DNA of 64,000 nt from Gimesia sp. (GTDB taxonomy: Bacteria > Planctomycetota > Planctomycetia > Planctomycetales > Planctomycetaceae): the NCBI GenBank assembly GCA_002706765.1, contig PAJV01000039.1:32924-96923 (forward strand), read 5' to 3'. The translations under genes and the position numbers were made by a program. The notes beneath the pieces are model-generated. The model ran no database searches, had not been told where the DNA came from, and saw nothing but the letters and a program-made list of their open reading frames with translations. Shown in pieces: positions 53,699 through 62,509 of this stretch. Each line of letters starts with the position of its first letter. Position 1 is the stretch's first letter.

Positions 53699-54276
53699 TG
53701 CTGACCCTCTTCCCGTGCATACTGATAAGCGAATTTGGAACGAAGAAAATCAGCAGGATTCGTCTGCACTCGTCTTAACCAGATTGACTGGATACTCGCA
53801 TCAGACGAGGCTTGTTCTCCAGCTGTTTCTGTATCCTGTCCGCCGGAGTCCTGCTTCCTGTCATATACAATTTTGTCGGCTCCCTCTCTCTGATCACCCA
53901 GGTCTCCCCCTGTTGATTCTTTCATTTTCGCGCGTGCTTCCGCGATGGCACGATTCTCCTCTGCCTCTTTCCACTCAGGTCGAAGTTTGAGTGCCTGGTC
54001 ATACTGTTCGATGGCAGTCTCATATTTACCGAGCAGCATCCAGGCATTGCCGGCATTAAACTTCGCCTGGGGTGTTGAGGCCCTGGCATATGCCTGCGCC
54101 GCTTTTTCGAACTCACCCGCCCGGTACCAGGCCGTTCCCTGCCAGCGTGGATCTTGGAATACTTTCGCAGCTTCCTGGTATTTCTGTTGTTTAAACAGAC
54201 GCTGCCCCTGCTGGTCCGTCGTTAACCACCAGTTGGTCCATGACAGCGCAAGCAGTGCAATGATCGAGCTTCTCAT
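53695..54276 (-). CDS. TPR protein of the bat operon (BatC-like)
   Basis: A 193-aa protein. N-terminal hydrophobic segment RSSIIALLALSWTNWWL, then TPR units: TDQQGQRLFKQQKYQEAAKV, GTAWYRAGEFEKAAQAYARA and AKFNAGNAWMLLGKYETAIE, plus a third that continues into QYDQALKLRPEWKEAEENRA. A polar, Gly/Asp/Gln-rich tail with KIVYDRKQDSGGQ follows. Position between BatB and BatD, with 4-nt overlaps on both sides, identifies it as the BatC-type partner. TPRs likely bind the vWA proteins. Confidence 0.8.
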   Translation of the reverse strand: MRSSIIALLALSWTNWWLTTDQQGQRLFKQQKYQEAAKVFQDPRWQGTAWYRAGEFEKAAQAYARASTPQAKFNAGNAWMLLGKYETAIEQYDQALKLRPEWKEAEENRAIAEARAKMKESTGGDLGDQREGADKIVYDRKQDSGGQDTETAGEQASSDASIQSIWLRRVQTNPADFLRSKFAYQYAREEGQQ

Positions 54277-55196
54277 GTTTCTCCCCTGCCGCTGGTTCGT
54301 TCCTCACGTCGGAAAGAGAATGCTACCATCATCGCGAGTAAGGGAACCAGCCAGTATCCGGCTTCTTCCCAGCGCTGGTCTTTTCCAGAGACGCTGATCA
54401 CCGATTTCCGTTCGGCCGTTTTTGAAATATGTTCCAGATCTTCATCGTCCGGCGTCAGCTTGACCACTGTCGCTTGCAGAGATTCCGCTGCCTGTTGAAC
54501 GGTCGCATCATCCCTGAGTGAAAGAAACTGGATGGGGTACGCGGCGGTTTTCTTTTGAGCGTTCTTCAATGCAGCTGAATCGGCTATCACACTGTCTGCT
54601 ATGACCAGCAGGGTTCCACCTGAATTCTGCCCGGAAAGAATCTGGTCTGCTTTCTCGATTGCCAGATCAAGCCGGTCGCCGGGTTCAGGCATAATCTCTG
54701 AACTGATTTGTGAAGCCATCTCTGCTACAACGGAGGTGTCCCGCGTAGGTGGTAGCACCAGATGGGCCGAACCAGCATACGCGATCAAACCGATTGGCTG
54801 TCCTTTACGGATTTTCACCAGATCGGCAATTTTCAGCCGGGCGCGCTCCAATGCTGAGGGCTGAGGATCGGGCTGGTTCATACTCTTGTCAGCTTTTAGC
54901 AGCACCATCAGGGGCGCAGCATCCGCGGCAAACGGGTTGGGTTCCTGTTTCCACGTGGGGCCGGAGCTGGCGATGATGGCAATCATCCAGCCAGCGAGTA
55001 ACCAGAACGTTGCCTGGTCTCGATGGTTCAAATTTCTGACAATCAGCGCCTGCAATAATTCCGGAGCAACCTGCTCGCGCCAGCCGCGTAATGGTTCCGT
55101 ATTTCGATACCAGAGCCACCATAATCCTGCAGCGAGTGGGATAAGCAGTAACCAGCCGGGACGGAGGAAATGAAAGTGGGTCCAGAATTCCATCAT
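54273..55196 (-). CDS. batB: BatB-like vWA membrane protein
   Basis: A 307-aa protein with an N-terminal hydrophobic segment (PGWLLLIPLAAGLWWLW), a second helix near 65-80 (FWLLAGWMIAIIA), a vWA domain from about residue 90, and a C-terminal helix (AGYWLVPLLAMMVAFSF). The MIDAS-type motif is degenerate: VLLKADKSMNQPD has Asp-x-Ser-x-Asn where BatA has Asp-x-Ser-x-Ser. It overlaps BatA upstream and the TPR gene downstream by 4 nt each. It is expected to pair with BatA in the periplasm. Confidence 0.82.
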   Translation of the reverse strand: MMEFWTHFHFLRPGWLLLIPLAAGLWWLWYRNTEPLRGWREQVAPELLQALIVRNLNHRDQATFWLLAGWMIAIIASSGPTWKQEPNPFAADAAPLMVLLKADKSMNQPDPQPSALERARLKIADLVKIRKGQPIGLIAYAGSAHLVLPPTRDTSVVAEMASQISSEIMPEPGDRLDLAIEKADQILSGQNSGGTLLVIADSVIADSAALKNAQKKTAAYPIQFLSLRDDATVQQAAESLQATVVKLTPDDEDLEHISKTAERKSVISVSGKDQRWEEAGYWLVPLLAMMVAFSFRREERTSGRGET

Positions 55197-56230
55197 GACA
55201 CTACCTCCAGCTGGCCATTCTGCGGATTCACCCTGACTTCCGTCTGTTGAGCTTTTAATGGAATCTTACGGCGGGATCGGTAAACGGTATACGATTTCTC
55301 AATCAGGGAAACAAACAGAGCAGCCACGACGAAATAATAATACAGGTCTCGGCGCGGACGATGGCTGATTGTCTTTACCTCCCGGGTTTCGATTTTATCC
55401 AGTTCCTGGTAGATCGATTCCAGTTGCCTGCGATCGGCGGCGAAATAATATGAACCCTTTGCCGCTTGGGCGACATCCTTTAATGCCTGTTGGTCGAGCT
55501 TATCCTCGCCAGCAGTCGTGGGATCTCCCATGGCAACGGTATAGATGCGAATCTCACGCTGGGCAGCGATCCGGGCTGCTTCCACCGGTGGGACTTGACT
55601 TTTCGTGTCATTTCCATCTGTCAGGGCAATGATTGTTTTCGCAGGCACCTGGCTGTCCTGAAAGAGATTCACTCCCAGTCCGATCGCATCGCCGAACGCG
55701 GTCTGCGGTCCGGCCATTCCCACATCACATTCGTCAAGCAGCGTTCGGGTGAGTGACAAATCGGTCGAAAAGGGAGCCTGGAGATAGGGTGCCGAGCCAA
55801 AGACAACCAGACCCACACGGTCTCCCTTGCGTCGAACCAGAAAATCCCCCAGAACTTCTTTCACCGCTTCCAGCCTGGTAATCGCCTGGCCTGCAGGGTT
55901 CATAAAGTCTTTCTGGTCCATTGAACTGGAGAGGTCCACCAGCAGCAGCAGGTCACGGACAGGAATCTCTTTAACGACCGGAGGCTCAATCCACTGCGGG
56001 CGTGCCAGCGCGCACAGAACCAGTAGCCAGATGAGCGCGGGCAGCATCAGTTTCCACGTCTTCCTGACAGTCGCCGGAACTGCTCCCTGCTGCTGCATCA
56101 CTGCCGACAGACGTGCGCCAAAAGGAACACGTACAGCGATTCCTCCTGTTTGTCGGGCGGGGAAAAAAACTCTCACCAGCCAGGGAAGTGGCAGCAAGGC
56201 AAAGATCCAGGGATACGAAAAGGCAAACAT
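55193..56230 (-). CDS. batA: BatA-like vWA membrane protein
   Basis: A 345-aa protein. ATG at 56230 starts at the usual BatA position (FAFSYPWIFALLPLPWLVRV), 13 nt after the stop of the DUF4381 gene; the frame is open to 56314 without support. A second helix (LMLPALIWLLVLCALARPQW) precedes the vWA domain with an intact MIDAS: DLLLLVDLSSSMDQ, the Thr region PQTAFGDAIGLGVNLF, and IIALTDGNDTKS. A C-terminal helix (YYYFVVAALFVSLIEK) anchors it. Confidence 0.87.
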   Translation of the reverse strand: MFAFSYPWIFALLPLPWLVRVFFPARQTGGIAVRVPFGARLSAVMQQQGAVPATVRKTWKLMLPALIWLLVLCALARPQWIEPPVVKEIPVRDLLLLVDLSSSMDQKDFMNPAGQAITRLEAVKEVLGDFLVRRKGDRVGLVVFGSAPYLQAPFSTDLSLTRTLLDECDVGMAGPQTAFGDAIGLGVNLFQDSQVPAKTIIALTDGNDTKSQVPPVEAARIAAQREIRIYTVAMGDPTTAGEDKLDQQALKDVAQAAKGSYYFAADRRQLESIYQELDKIETREVKTISHRPRRDLYYYFVVAALFVSLIEKSYTVYRSRRKIPLKAQQTEVRVNPQNGQLEVVS

Positions 56231-56243
56231 AAGGGCTAACCGA

Positions 56244-56726
56244 TCAGCGTTGTTTCGCAGGTTGGGTATCACACAGCGGGTTTTGGTGATGTCGTCTGAT
56301 CCATTGGGCAGCATACGCTTTGAGCTCTTTTATATCGCAGTCAGATTCCGTTGAATCGTAGACGCCAGCCGACAGTTGTTGACGAATCTGGTCCGGCATA
56401 CTGACAGGTGCCCGGTCTATCAGCCATTCGGTCCAGCTCGAACCTGTTTTTGCTGCTATTTCGGATCGAGGGGCAACCGCAAGCGCCGTACGCCTTAAAA
56501 GTTCAGAGACCGCTGGAATCGAACAAGCCTGTTGCAGTTCGACCAGCGCGATTCGGCGATAATGATTAGATCTCCAATGCTGCCAGTAACAACAGCCCAG
56601 GTACAGAATCGCGCAGAGCAGAACCACCAGGACCACATACCAGCCAGGTGCCCAAGGCCACCAGGAGATCGGTTCGGGGACGATAATATCGTGCATCCGA
56701 TCAAGGTCTGTTGCGTCATTTTTCAT
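56244..56726 (-). CDS. DUF4381 membrane protein of the bat operon
   Basis: A 160-aa protein. DMHDIIVPEPISWWPWAPGW-like text (here LDRMHDIIVPEPISWWPWAP) followed by a single helix (WYVVLVVLLCAILYLGCCYW) is the DUF4381 signature. A cytosolic helical part follows with ELLRRTALAVAPRSEIAAKT. It sits between DUF58 and BatA, its usual place in moxR-bat operons. Its start overlaps the DUF58 gene by 4 nt. Confidence 0.85.
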   Translation of the reverse strand: MKNDATDLDRMHDIIVPEPISWWPWAPGWYVVLVVLLCAILYLGCCYWQHWRSNHYRRIALVELQQACSIPAVSELLRRTALAVAPRSEIAAKTGSSWTEWLIDRAPVSMPDQIRQQLSAGVYDSTESDCDIKELKAYAAQWIRRHHQNPLCDTQPAKQR

Positions 56727-57637
56727 TTTGCTGTCGTCCGATGCCCCAGCAGCGAAAGAACCTGCTTACCTGCCGAAACCGATGTGGAAATCGGCATGAC
56801 GGGAACTTTCAAGTTGCGAAATATTTTCTGCCATTCATCGACACGGTCCTGGAACGCCTGTCGGAACTGACTTTGAAACAGGCCGCCTTCCGGAATCTCC
56901 CATATTGACCCTCTATCGACGGCCACCATGCCGGGGGCACCGCAAAGTGAAGCTCCCAGTGGATCATAGACGGCTGCGACCAGCATGTCGTTGCGCGCGG
57001 CAATGAGAGTCGAGAGCCTGCGCGTTTCCGCATCAGCGCCATCCAGATCACTGATCAAGACCACCAGGCAATCATGTTTCGCCACGTGTAACGCTTTTTC
57101 CAAGGCATCGTTTAAAGTAGTTGTGCCTGCTGCTGGCTGGTCTGACGCCAGTTGCTGATTCATTTTGACGATCTCATGAAACAGCCTTAACACGCGCGTT
57201 CGGCTGCGATGCGGTCTGATTTCTACCACTTCGTTTTCATTAAAGACGATGCCCCCCACCCGATCTCCGGCTTCCAGCGAGCGCCAGGCACCTAATGCAG
57301 CCAGTTCCGCTGCCACCACTGACTTGAATGCCCGGCGCGAGCCGAAAAACATCGAAGAACGCTGATCCACGACAATTATAACCGGGCGTTCACGCTCTTC
57401 ACTATAAGACCGCACGTGTGTTGAGCGGAGTCGTGCTGTTGCTTTCCAGTCGATGGTCCGGACGTCGTCTCCCGGGTGATAATGCCGCAGTTCTTCAAAA
57501 GTCAATCCCCGCCCCCGCAAACGGGATGCGTGGCGTCCCGACAATAATGAGGAAACCGGTTGCCGGGGCAGCAATGAAAATCCCCGTGCTTCGGCTTTCA
57601 TCAATATCATTTCTTTGAGTGAGATGGAGACGCTCAT
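56723..57637 (-). CDS. DUF58 domain protein
   Basis: A 304-aa cytosolic vWA-like protein. GAGG lies about 9 nt before the ATG. Family landmarks: SGRHASRLRGRGLTFEELRH, YHPGDDVRTIDWKATARLRS, then PVIIVVDQRSSMFFGSRRAF, a MIDAS-like motif. DUF58 proteins nearly always follow a MoxR ATPase, which is thought to remodel them or insert metal. Here the MoxR gene is 9 nt upstream and DUF4381 overlaps downstream. Confidence 0.9.
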   Translation of the reverse strand: MSVSISLKEMILMKAEARGFSLLPRQPVSSLLSGRHASRLRGRGLTFEELRHYHPGDDVRTIDWKATARLRSTHVRSYSEERERPVIIVVDQRSSMFFGSRRAFKSVVAAELAALGAWRSLEAGDRVGGIVFNENEVVEIRPHRSRTRVLRLFHEIVKMNQQLASDQPAAGTTTLNDALEKALHVAKHDCLVVLISDLDGADAETRRLSTLIAARNDMLVAAVYDPLGASLCGAPGMVAVDRGSIWEIPEGGLFQSQFRQAFQDRVDEWQKIFRNLKVPVMPISTSVSAGKQVLSLLGHRTTAK

Positions 57638-57646
57638 TGGCTGTCC

Positions 57647-58606
57647 TCAGATGGCGACGACCATTTTCAGAAGTTCTTCGATGACATCCGTTCGCGAGAT
57701 ACCCTCTGCTTCTGCTTCGTATGTTAAATGAACCCGGTGTGCCAGACATGCGGGAGCGACTGCGCGAATATTATCCGGCGAGACAAAATCCTGATGATTC
57801 AGCCAGGCATGTGCGCGGGCCGCCGCGTCCAGGGCAAGCGTCCCCCGGGGACTGGCACCCAGACGAATCCAATGGGAGAGTTTCCCCTCGAAGCGATCCG
57901 GATGTCGGGTAGCCAGAACCAGATCCACAATATATTGTTCAGCAGCTGCGGCGACCTGGATATCAAAGATCTGCTTGCGGGCTGCGAAGATTGCTTCCTG
58001 AGGTACAGGAGTCGGTAACTGCTGGCCTTGCGAGGCTTTTTCTTTTCGAACCAGTCGCAGAATGGCAAGTTCATTCTCACTGACAGGATAGTCTACATTG
58101 ACATACAGCAGAAACCGGTCCATCTGCGCTTCCGGCAGAGGATACGTTCCCTCCTGTTCAATCGGGTTCTGCGTCGCCAGTACGAGAAACAGATCAGGCA
58201 GTCGATGTGTCTCCCCCGCCACCGTGACCTGACGCTCTTCCATCGCCTCCAGCAGAGATGACTGCACTTTCGCCGGTGCCCGGTTGATTTCATCAGCCAG
58301 AATCAGATTTCCGAAAACAGGACCCGGCTGAAACTCAAACGTCGCGTTCTGCTCGCGGTAGATTTCTGAACCTGTCACATCAGAAGGTAACAGGTCCGGA
58401 GTAAACTGGATGCGACTGAAGCTGCTTTCGATCAATCCGGATAGCGTTTTGATAGAGCGCGTTTTGGCAGTTCCAGGCAGACCCTCAAGTAATACATGTC
58501 CATCTGCCAGCAGCGCAATCAACAATCGTTCGACCACCGTCTGCTGTCCCAGGATCGCCTGATTCATGGCTTCAGAAATCTGCAGAATCGATTCACGCGG
58601 ATCCAT
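57647..58606 (-). CDS. moxR: MoxR family AAA+ ATPase
   Basis: A 319-aa chaperone-like ATPase, first gene of the bat operon. Ribosome site AAGGAA about 7 nt before the ATG. Walker A LEGLPGTAKTRSIKTL, then FSRIQFTPDLLPSDVTGSEI, Walker B LILADEINRAPAKVQSSLLE, sensor region LATQNPIEQEGTYPLPEAQM. MoxR ATPases act on vWA proteins; the targets here are probably the DUF58 and Bat proteins encoded downstream. A 13-bp hairpin lies just upstream of its start. Confidence 0.95.
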   Translation of the reverse strand: MDPRESILQISEAMNQAILGQQTVVERLLIALLADGHVLLEGLPGTAKTRSIKTLSGLIESSFSRIQFTPDLLPSDVTGSEIYREQNATFEFQPGPVFGNLILADEINRAPAKVQSSLLEAMEERQVTVAGETHRLPDLFLVLATQNPIEQEGTYPLPEAQMDRFLLYVNVDYPVSENELAILRLVRKEKASQGQQLPTPVPQEAIFAARKQIFDIQVAAAAEQYIVDLVLATRHPDRFEGKLSHWIRLGASPRGTLALDAAARAHAWLNHQDFVSPDNIRAVAPACLAHRVHLTYEAEAEGISRTDVIEELLKMVVAI

Positions 58607-58661
58607 GCACGTTCCTTTTATCAGTGTCTGGCAACTTCAGGAGCATTGCCTGTCAAAGAGA

Positions 58662-58699
58662 TCAAAGCGGAGCGCCTGTTAAAAGTCGCTCCGCTTTGA
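58662..58699 (-). terminator. 13-bp perfect hairpin between sulfatase and moxR
   Basis: TCAAAGCGGAGCG (58662-58674) and CGCTCCGCTTTGA (58687-58699), 12-nt loop. It follows the leftward sulfatase gene by 30 nt. There is no strong T run after it on the minus strand, so it may be a weak terminator that lets some sulfatase transcript read into the bat operon, or a leader structure for moxR. Confidence 0.5.
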
Positions 58700-58728
58700 A
58701 CGAAATACTTCAGTCAGTCAGGCAAGGT

Positions 58729-60300
58729 TTATTGTGCCCCGCCAGTCCCTTCCTGCAGTTTTTTCATCACATCATCCAGATTGAAACTGGATGGTTTCTG
58801 ACGGGGAGGAAACTCTTTGAACGTTTCCAGGAAATTCCCCGCGTATTGCTGAGCAGGAACCAGCAGGAATGCGTGGTCCAGCATCCAGTCATAATAGGTA
58901 TTGGATGTGATGTCTGCCTGTTCGTAAGGATCTGCCCTCAGGTCAAACATTTTTGGGAGTCTGAGTGGTGTAAAAGGCTCTGCCCAGACTTTGAGTGTTC
59001 CCCTCGCACGCTGTTCCAGAAAGACCAGTTTCCAGTTTTCGAATCTTAAACCCACCAGTTGTCCATCGTCATTAAAGTAGAAGAACGAATTGCGTGGGGA
59101 CTCTTTCTCCTGACCGGTCAGATAAGGCAGAATGTTATACCCATCCAGGTGAACTTTAAACTGTTTCTCACCCGCGGTATGCCCTTTGAGCAGTTTGCCT
59201 TTGATGTCTTTCTCACCCGCGGCTGCCAGTAGAGTAGGTAACCAGTCGAGGCCACTGACGATTTCATTTGAAACAGTACCTGCTTTGATTTTTCCCGGCC
59301 AGCGAATCGCACAAGGCACGCGGAACGCACCTTCCCAGTTGGAATTTTTCTCATTGCGGAAGGGGCTCAGGCCAGCATCGGGCCAGGAATTTTTATGCGG
59401 ACCGTTATCAGTTGTGTAAATCACAATCGTATTATCGGCAATTCCCAGTTCATCGAGTTTCTTTAATAGTGTTCCGACCTGCTTGTCATGCTCAATCATT
59501 CCGTCTGCGTATTCTGTGCGCGCCGTGAGGCCTGGTTTGTCACGATGCTCTTCCCGGACATGGGTTCGAAAATGCATGCGGGTGGCATTCCACCAGCAGA
59601 AGAATGGTTTTTCCGCTTTTGTCTGGCGTTCAATGAAATCGATGGCGGCAGCCGAAGTTTCGTCATCGACTGTCTCCATTCGTTTTTTCGTCAACGGGCC
59701 AGTATCTTCAATTTTGCCGTCGGCGCTTGATTTAATCACACCACGAGGCCCGAATTTCTTCCGGAATTCTGGATCACTGGGGTAATTGCGGTTTTCCGGT
59801 TCTTCTTCCGCATTCAGATGGTAAAGGTTACCCAGGAACTCATCGAAACCATGATTGGTCGGCAGGAATTCATCCTTGTCTCCCAGGTGATTTTTGCCAA
59901 ACTGCCCGGTACTGTATCCCAGTGGCTTAAGAAGTTCTGCGATCGTGGGATCTTCTGCCCGTAATCCCAGATCAGCTCCGGGAAGTCCCACCTTGGAAAG
60001 TCCAGTTCGATAAGTACATTGACCAGTCAGAAATGTGGAACGACCTGCAGTACAGCTCTGTTCCGCGTAATAGTCAGTGAATATCACACCTTCCCGGGCA
60101 ACCCGGTCAATGTTCGGCGTGCGGTAGCCCACCAGCCCCATTGAATAGGACGAGACATTCGTCTGCCCGATGTCGTCACCAAATATAACGAGAATATTCG
60201 GTTTGTTACTACTTGAGCTGTTCTGTTGCGCAAACGACTGTGTCACCAGTGTGGCACAGACCAGGAGCGCGACAGCCCCAGACAGAGATAATCTTTTCAT
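58729..60300 (-). CDS. Arylsulfatase, exported
   Basis: A 523-aa secreted sulfatase with GGGAG about 9 nt before the ATG. A signal peptide ends FAQQN. Metal site ILVIFGDDIGQTNVSSYSMG; formylglycine motif C-T-A-G-R-S (SCTAGRSTFLTGQCTYRTGL) of the Cys type with Gly in place of the common Ser; VIYTTDNGPHKNSWPDAGLS. The FNRNEKNSNWEGAFRVP-type stretch (here SPFRNEKNSNWEGAFRVPCA) carries the conserved substrate-side Lys and Arg. Length and layout fit a full enzyme. It is separate from the two sulfatases near 18-24 kb. Confidence 0.93.
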   Translation of the reverse strand: MKRLSLSGAVALLVCATLVTQSFAQQNSSSSNKPNILVIFGDDIGQTNVSSYSMGLVGYRTPNIDRVAREGVIFTDYYAEQSCTAGRSTFLTGQCTYRTGLSKVGLPGADLGLRAEDPTIAELLKPLGYSTGQFGKNHLGDKDEFLPTNHGFDEFLGNLYHLNAEEEPENRNYPSDPEFRKKFGPRGVIKSSADGKIEDTGPLTKKRMETVDDETSAAAIDFIERQTKAEKPFFCWWNATRMHFRTHVREEHRDKPGLTARTEYADGMIEHDKQVGTLLKKLDELGIADNTIVIYTTDNGPHKNSWPDAGLSPFRNEKNSNWEGAFRVPCAIRWPGKIKAGTVSNEIVSGLDWLPTLLAAAGEKDIKGKLLKGHTAGEKQFKVHLDGYNILPYLTGQEKESPRNSFFYFNDDGQLVGLRFENWKLVFLEQRARGTLKVWAEPFTPLRLPKMFDLRADPYEQADITSNTYYDWMLDHAFLLVPAQQYAGNFLETFKEFPPRQKPSSFNLDDVMKKLQEGTGGAQ

Positions 60301-60957
60301 AGCGGCTGCTCCCTGACAGGATTTTGAAATGACAATGTCTCAAGCGAGGGTTCAGTCAACTGAATACGAAAATCAGTTTGTTTGACAGGCCCGGAAACTG
60401 AACTGCAAAGTGACACTTATTCATCGATACTACCCAAAACGATTTCTGTTAGCCAGTGAAAAAATGATGAAATCGATTCGGAATGATTGCCTTAATCTTC
60501 TTGTTGATTTTAGGAAATAGAGACAGCTTTTTATGCAACTGTTGCTGCAAAACAACAGAGTGTGAATCAGACTTCCAGATATTTTGGTCTAATAATCTTG
60601 TGGGAGATACAAGGTGTTCTGCCTGACATCATGATTCATTAGGTTTGCTCATTAATTACCGGTCCTGCGAGAAGCTTTTCCTGAGCCTGAAATCGCGGGT
60701 GACCTACCGTTCCTCCGGATGCAAGATTTTAGACAGCGAGGTTACTTTGATCAGTCTCCTGAAGCAGAAAATTTATGAAAAGGATTTTGCACTCATCGTG
60801 ACAGAACCCATTATCTCTGTCCTGTAAAATGAGATAGCGCTGCTTGCCGACATTCTGAATCGGGGTTTTCAAGACGACGTTTCTGTGATACAAATTGCGC
60901 TCTCATTTCTTCGCCTTTCTCCGAAATCTATTGCACCTCTCACCTCTCCCATTCATC
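60301..60957. other. Intergenic, no supported gene
   Basis: Between the divergent sulfatase and porin genes. A 60-codon frame at 60645-60827 has no ribosome site and nothing recognisable. A weak CTGTTG/CAACAG inverted repeat lies near 60539-60558. It likely holds both promoters. Confidence 0.4.
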
Positions 60958-62367
60958 ATGCAATTGATCTCAATCAATATTGGTACCTTTCTGTTCGCGA
61001 TTGCTGCAGTTGTCACCAGCGTCGCAGCCAGGGACATTCCCTCTTCAATTCCGCCTGCGCCAGCTGCTCAGGGAGAAGCGGATCGGTTTCCTGATTCTGA
61101 GACAGAAGGACCCGGCAGAGTCCGGTTTATCTTTGATGAGAATGCAGACCTGGATTCTTATGAGAGTCCAGAGTCACGGTCTGAAAATGGGATTGTCACT
61201 CCGTTGACGATGTCTACCGGATCCGAAGAAGTGAATCCGGAACTGTTGGCGAATCCTTATTTTACTGATGCGAGAAAATTCAATGTGGGTCTGGATCTGT
61301 ATTCTGCTCCTTCTTTTTCGGACGGTTTGATCATCTTTGGTAAAGATGCCGCGATGAAAATCGGCGGTCTGGTGAAAGCCGACTTCATCTATGATTTCGA
61401 TCCGATTGACTCGACAGACTCTTTTGTGACATCCAGCATTCCAATCGGGGCGCCCCATCGGACCAATGCCCGGTTTCATGCCCGGCAGTCGCGGATGAGC
61501 TTTGATACACGGTGGCTTACCAACGACCGGCTGATTCGCGTGTATGTGGAGGGAGATTTTTTCAGTGACGGAAATCGTTTTCGTTTACGACATGCTTTTG
61601 GTGAATCGGGGTCGCTCCTGGTCGGACAGACGTGGACCACTTTTGCCGATGTGGCAGCTGCCCCGGCGACTCTGGATTTTGAAGGTTCCGTTTCCAGCGT
61701 CAACCGACGACAGGCGCAAGCCCGCTGGACACAAAATATCTTTAATGAAAATACCACCTTCGCGGTATCGGTGGAGGATACGAATTTTATCATTGAGCCC
61801 CCGATGGGTATCACGGGAGAGCCACGTAATCCCTCACCCGATTTTGTGACCCGACTGCGATATGAAAACGATTGTGCCCAATATCAGATTGCCGGTCTGT
61901 ACCGGGTCGTGGGCTTTCAACCGACCGGTCAGTCAGTGGTCACGGCGTTTGCCTGGGGTTTCAACATGACGGGAGTGCGGTTGATCACAGAGCGCACCAA
62001 AGTTTATTCGCAGATTGTTTTCGGCGAGGGAATCGGCAGTTATCGTTCTCTGCCGGATGCAGCCCCTACAGCGGCAAATCAGGCTGGTCTGCTCCCCATG
62101 TTTGGCTGGATGGTCGGTTTAACTCACGACTGGAATGATTCACTCAGTTCCAACTTTACCTATGCCGAAAACAGCCTTGATACCACGGCATTTCAATCTC
62201 CGACCGATGTGAAACAGATCACTTACCTGGCTGCCAACCTGATCTGGAGTCCCATGAATAATGTCAAAATCGGAGTCGAATATCTCTACGGAACAAAAGA
62301 TAATGTAGGAGGTGACTCAGGTGATGCCCATCGATTACAGACTTCCTTCATCTTTGACCTGCCCTGA
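60958..62367 (+). CDS. DcaP-like outer-membrane porin
   Basis: A 469-aa outer-membrane beta-barrel protein. ATG at 60958 starts a signal-like segment (QLISINIGTFLFAIAAVVTS); the frame is open from a TTG at 60895, and neither has a clear ribosome site, so the start is uncertain. A Pro/Glu/Asp-rich linker of about 80 residues comes first. The barrel then reads GLVKADFIYDFDPIDSTDSF, FHARQSRMSFDTRW, LLVGQTWTTFADVAAAPATL and ends with the aromatic-rich strand TSFIFDLP. DcaP-type trimers take up dicarboxylates or related anions; the substrate here is unknown. Confidence 0.8.
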   Translation: MQLISINIGTFLFAIAAVVTSVAARDIPSSIPPAPAAQGEADRFPDSETEGPGRVRFIFDENADLDSYESPESRSENGIVTPLTMSTGSEEVNPELLANPYFTDARKFNVGLDLYSAPSFSDGLIIFGKDAAMKIGGLVKADFIYDFDPIDSTDSFVTSSIPIGAPHRTNARFHARQSRMSFDTRWLTNDRLIRVYVEGDFFSDGNRFRLRHAFGESGSLLVGQTWTTFADVAAAPATLDFEGSVSSVNRRQAQARWTQNIFNENTTFAVSVEDTNFIIEPPMGITGEPRNPSPDFVTRLRYENDCAQYQIAGLYRVVGFQPTGQSVVTAFAWGFNMTGVRLITERTKVYSQIVFGEGIGSYRSLPDAAPTAANQAGLLPMFGWMVGLTHDWNDSLSSNFTYAENSLDTTAFQSPTDVKQITYLAANLIWSPMNNVKIGVEYLYGTKDNVGGDSGDAHRLQTSFIFDLP

Positions 62368-62509
62368 TCCCGGGAACAGGTGGAAAGTCACTTTCAGTCC
62401 GGAAAGCTGATCTTCCTAGCGCCATTCGCATACGCAGAAATCCAAGCCGGTTGGGATCAAGAGGTAAACCGTAACGAAACACCCAAGCCCATCTGACTTT
62501 TTTGAACCG

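Noticed and set aside
60645-60827. 60-codon plus-strand frame
   Set aside because: No ribosome site, no recognisable motif, A/T-rich gap.
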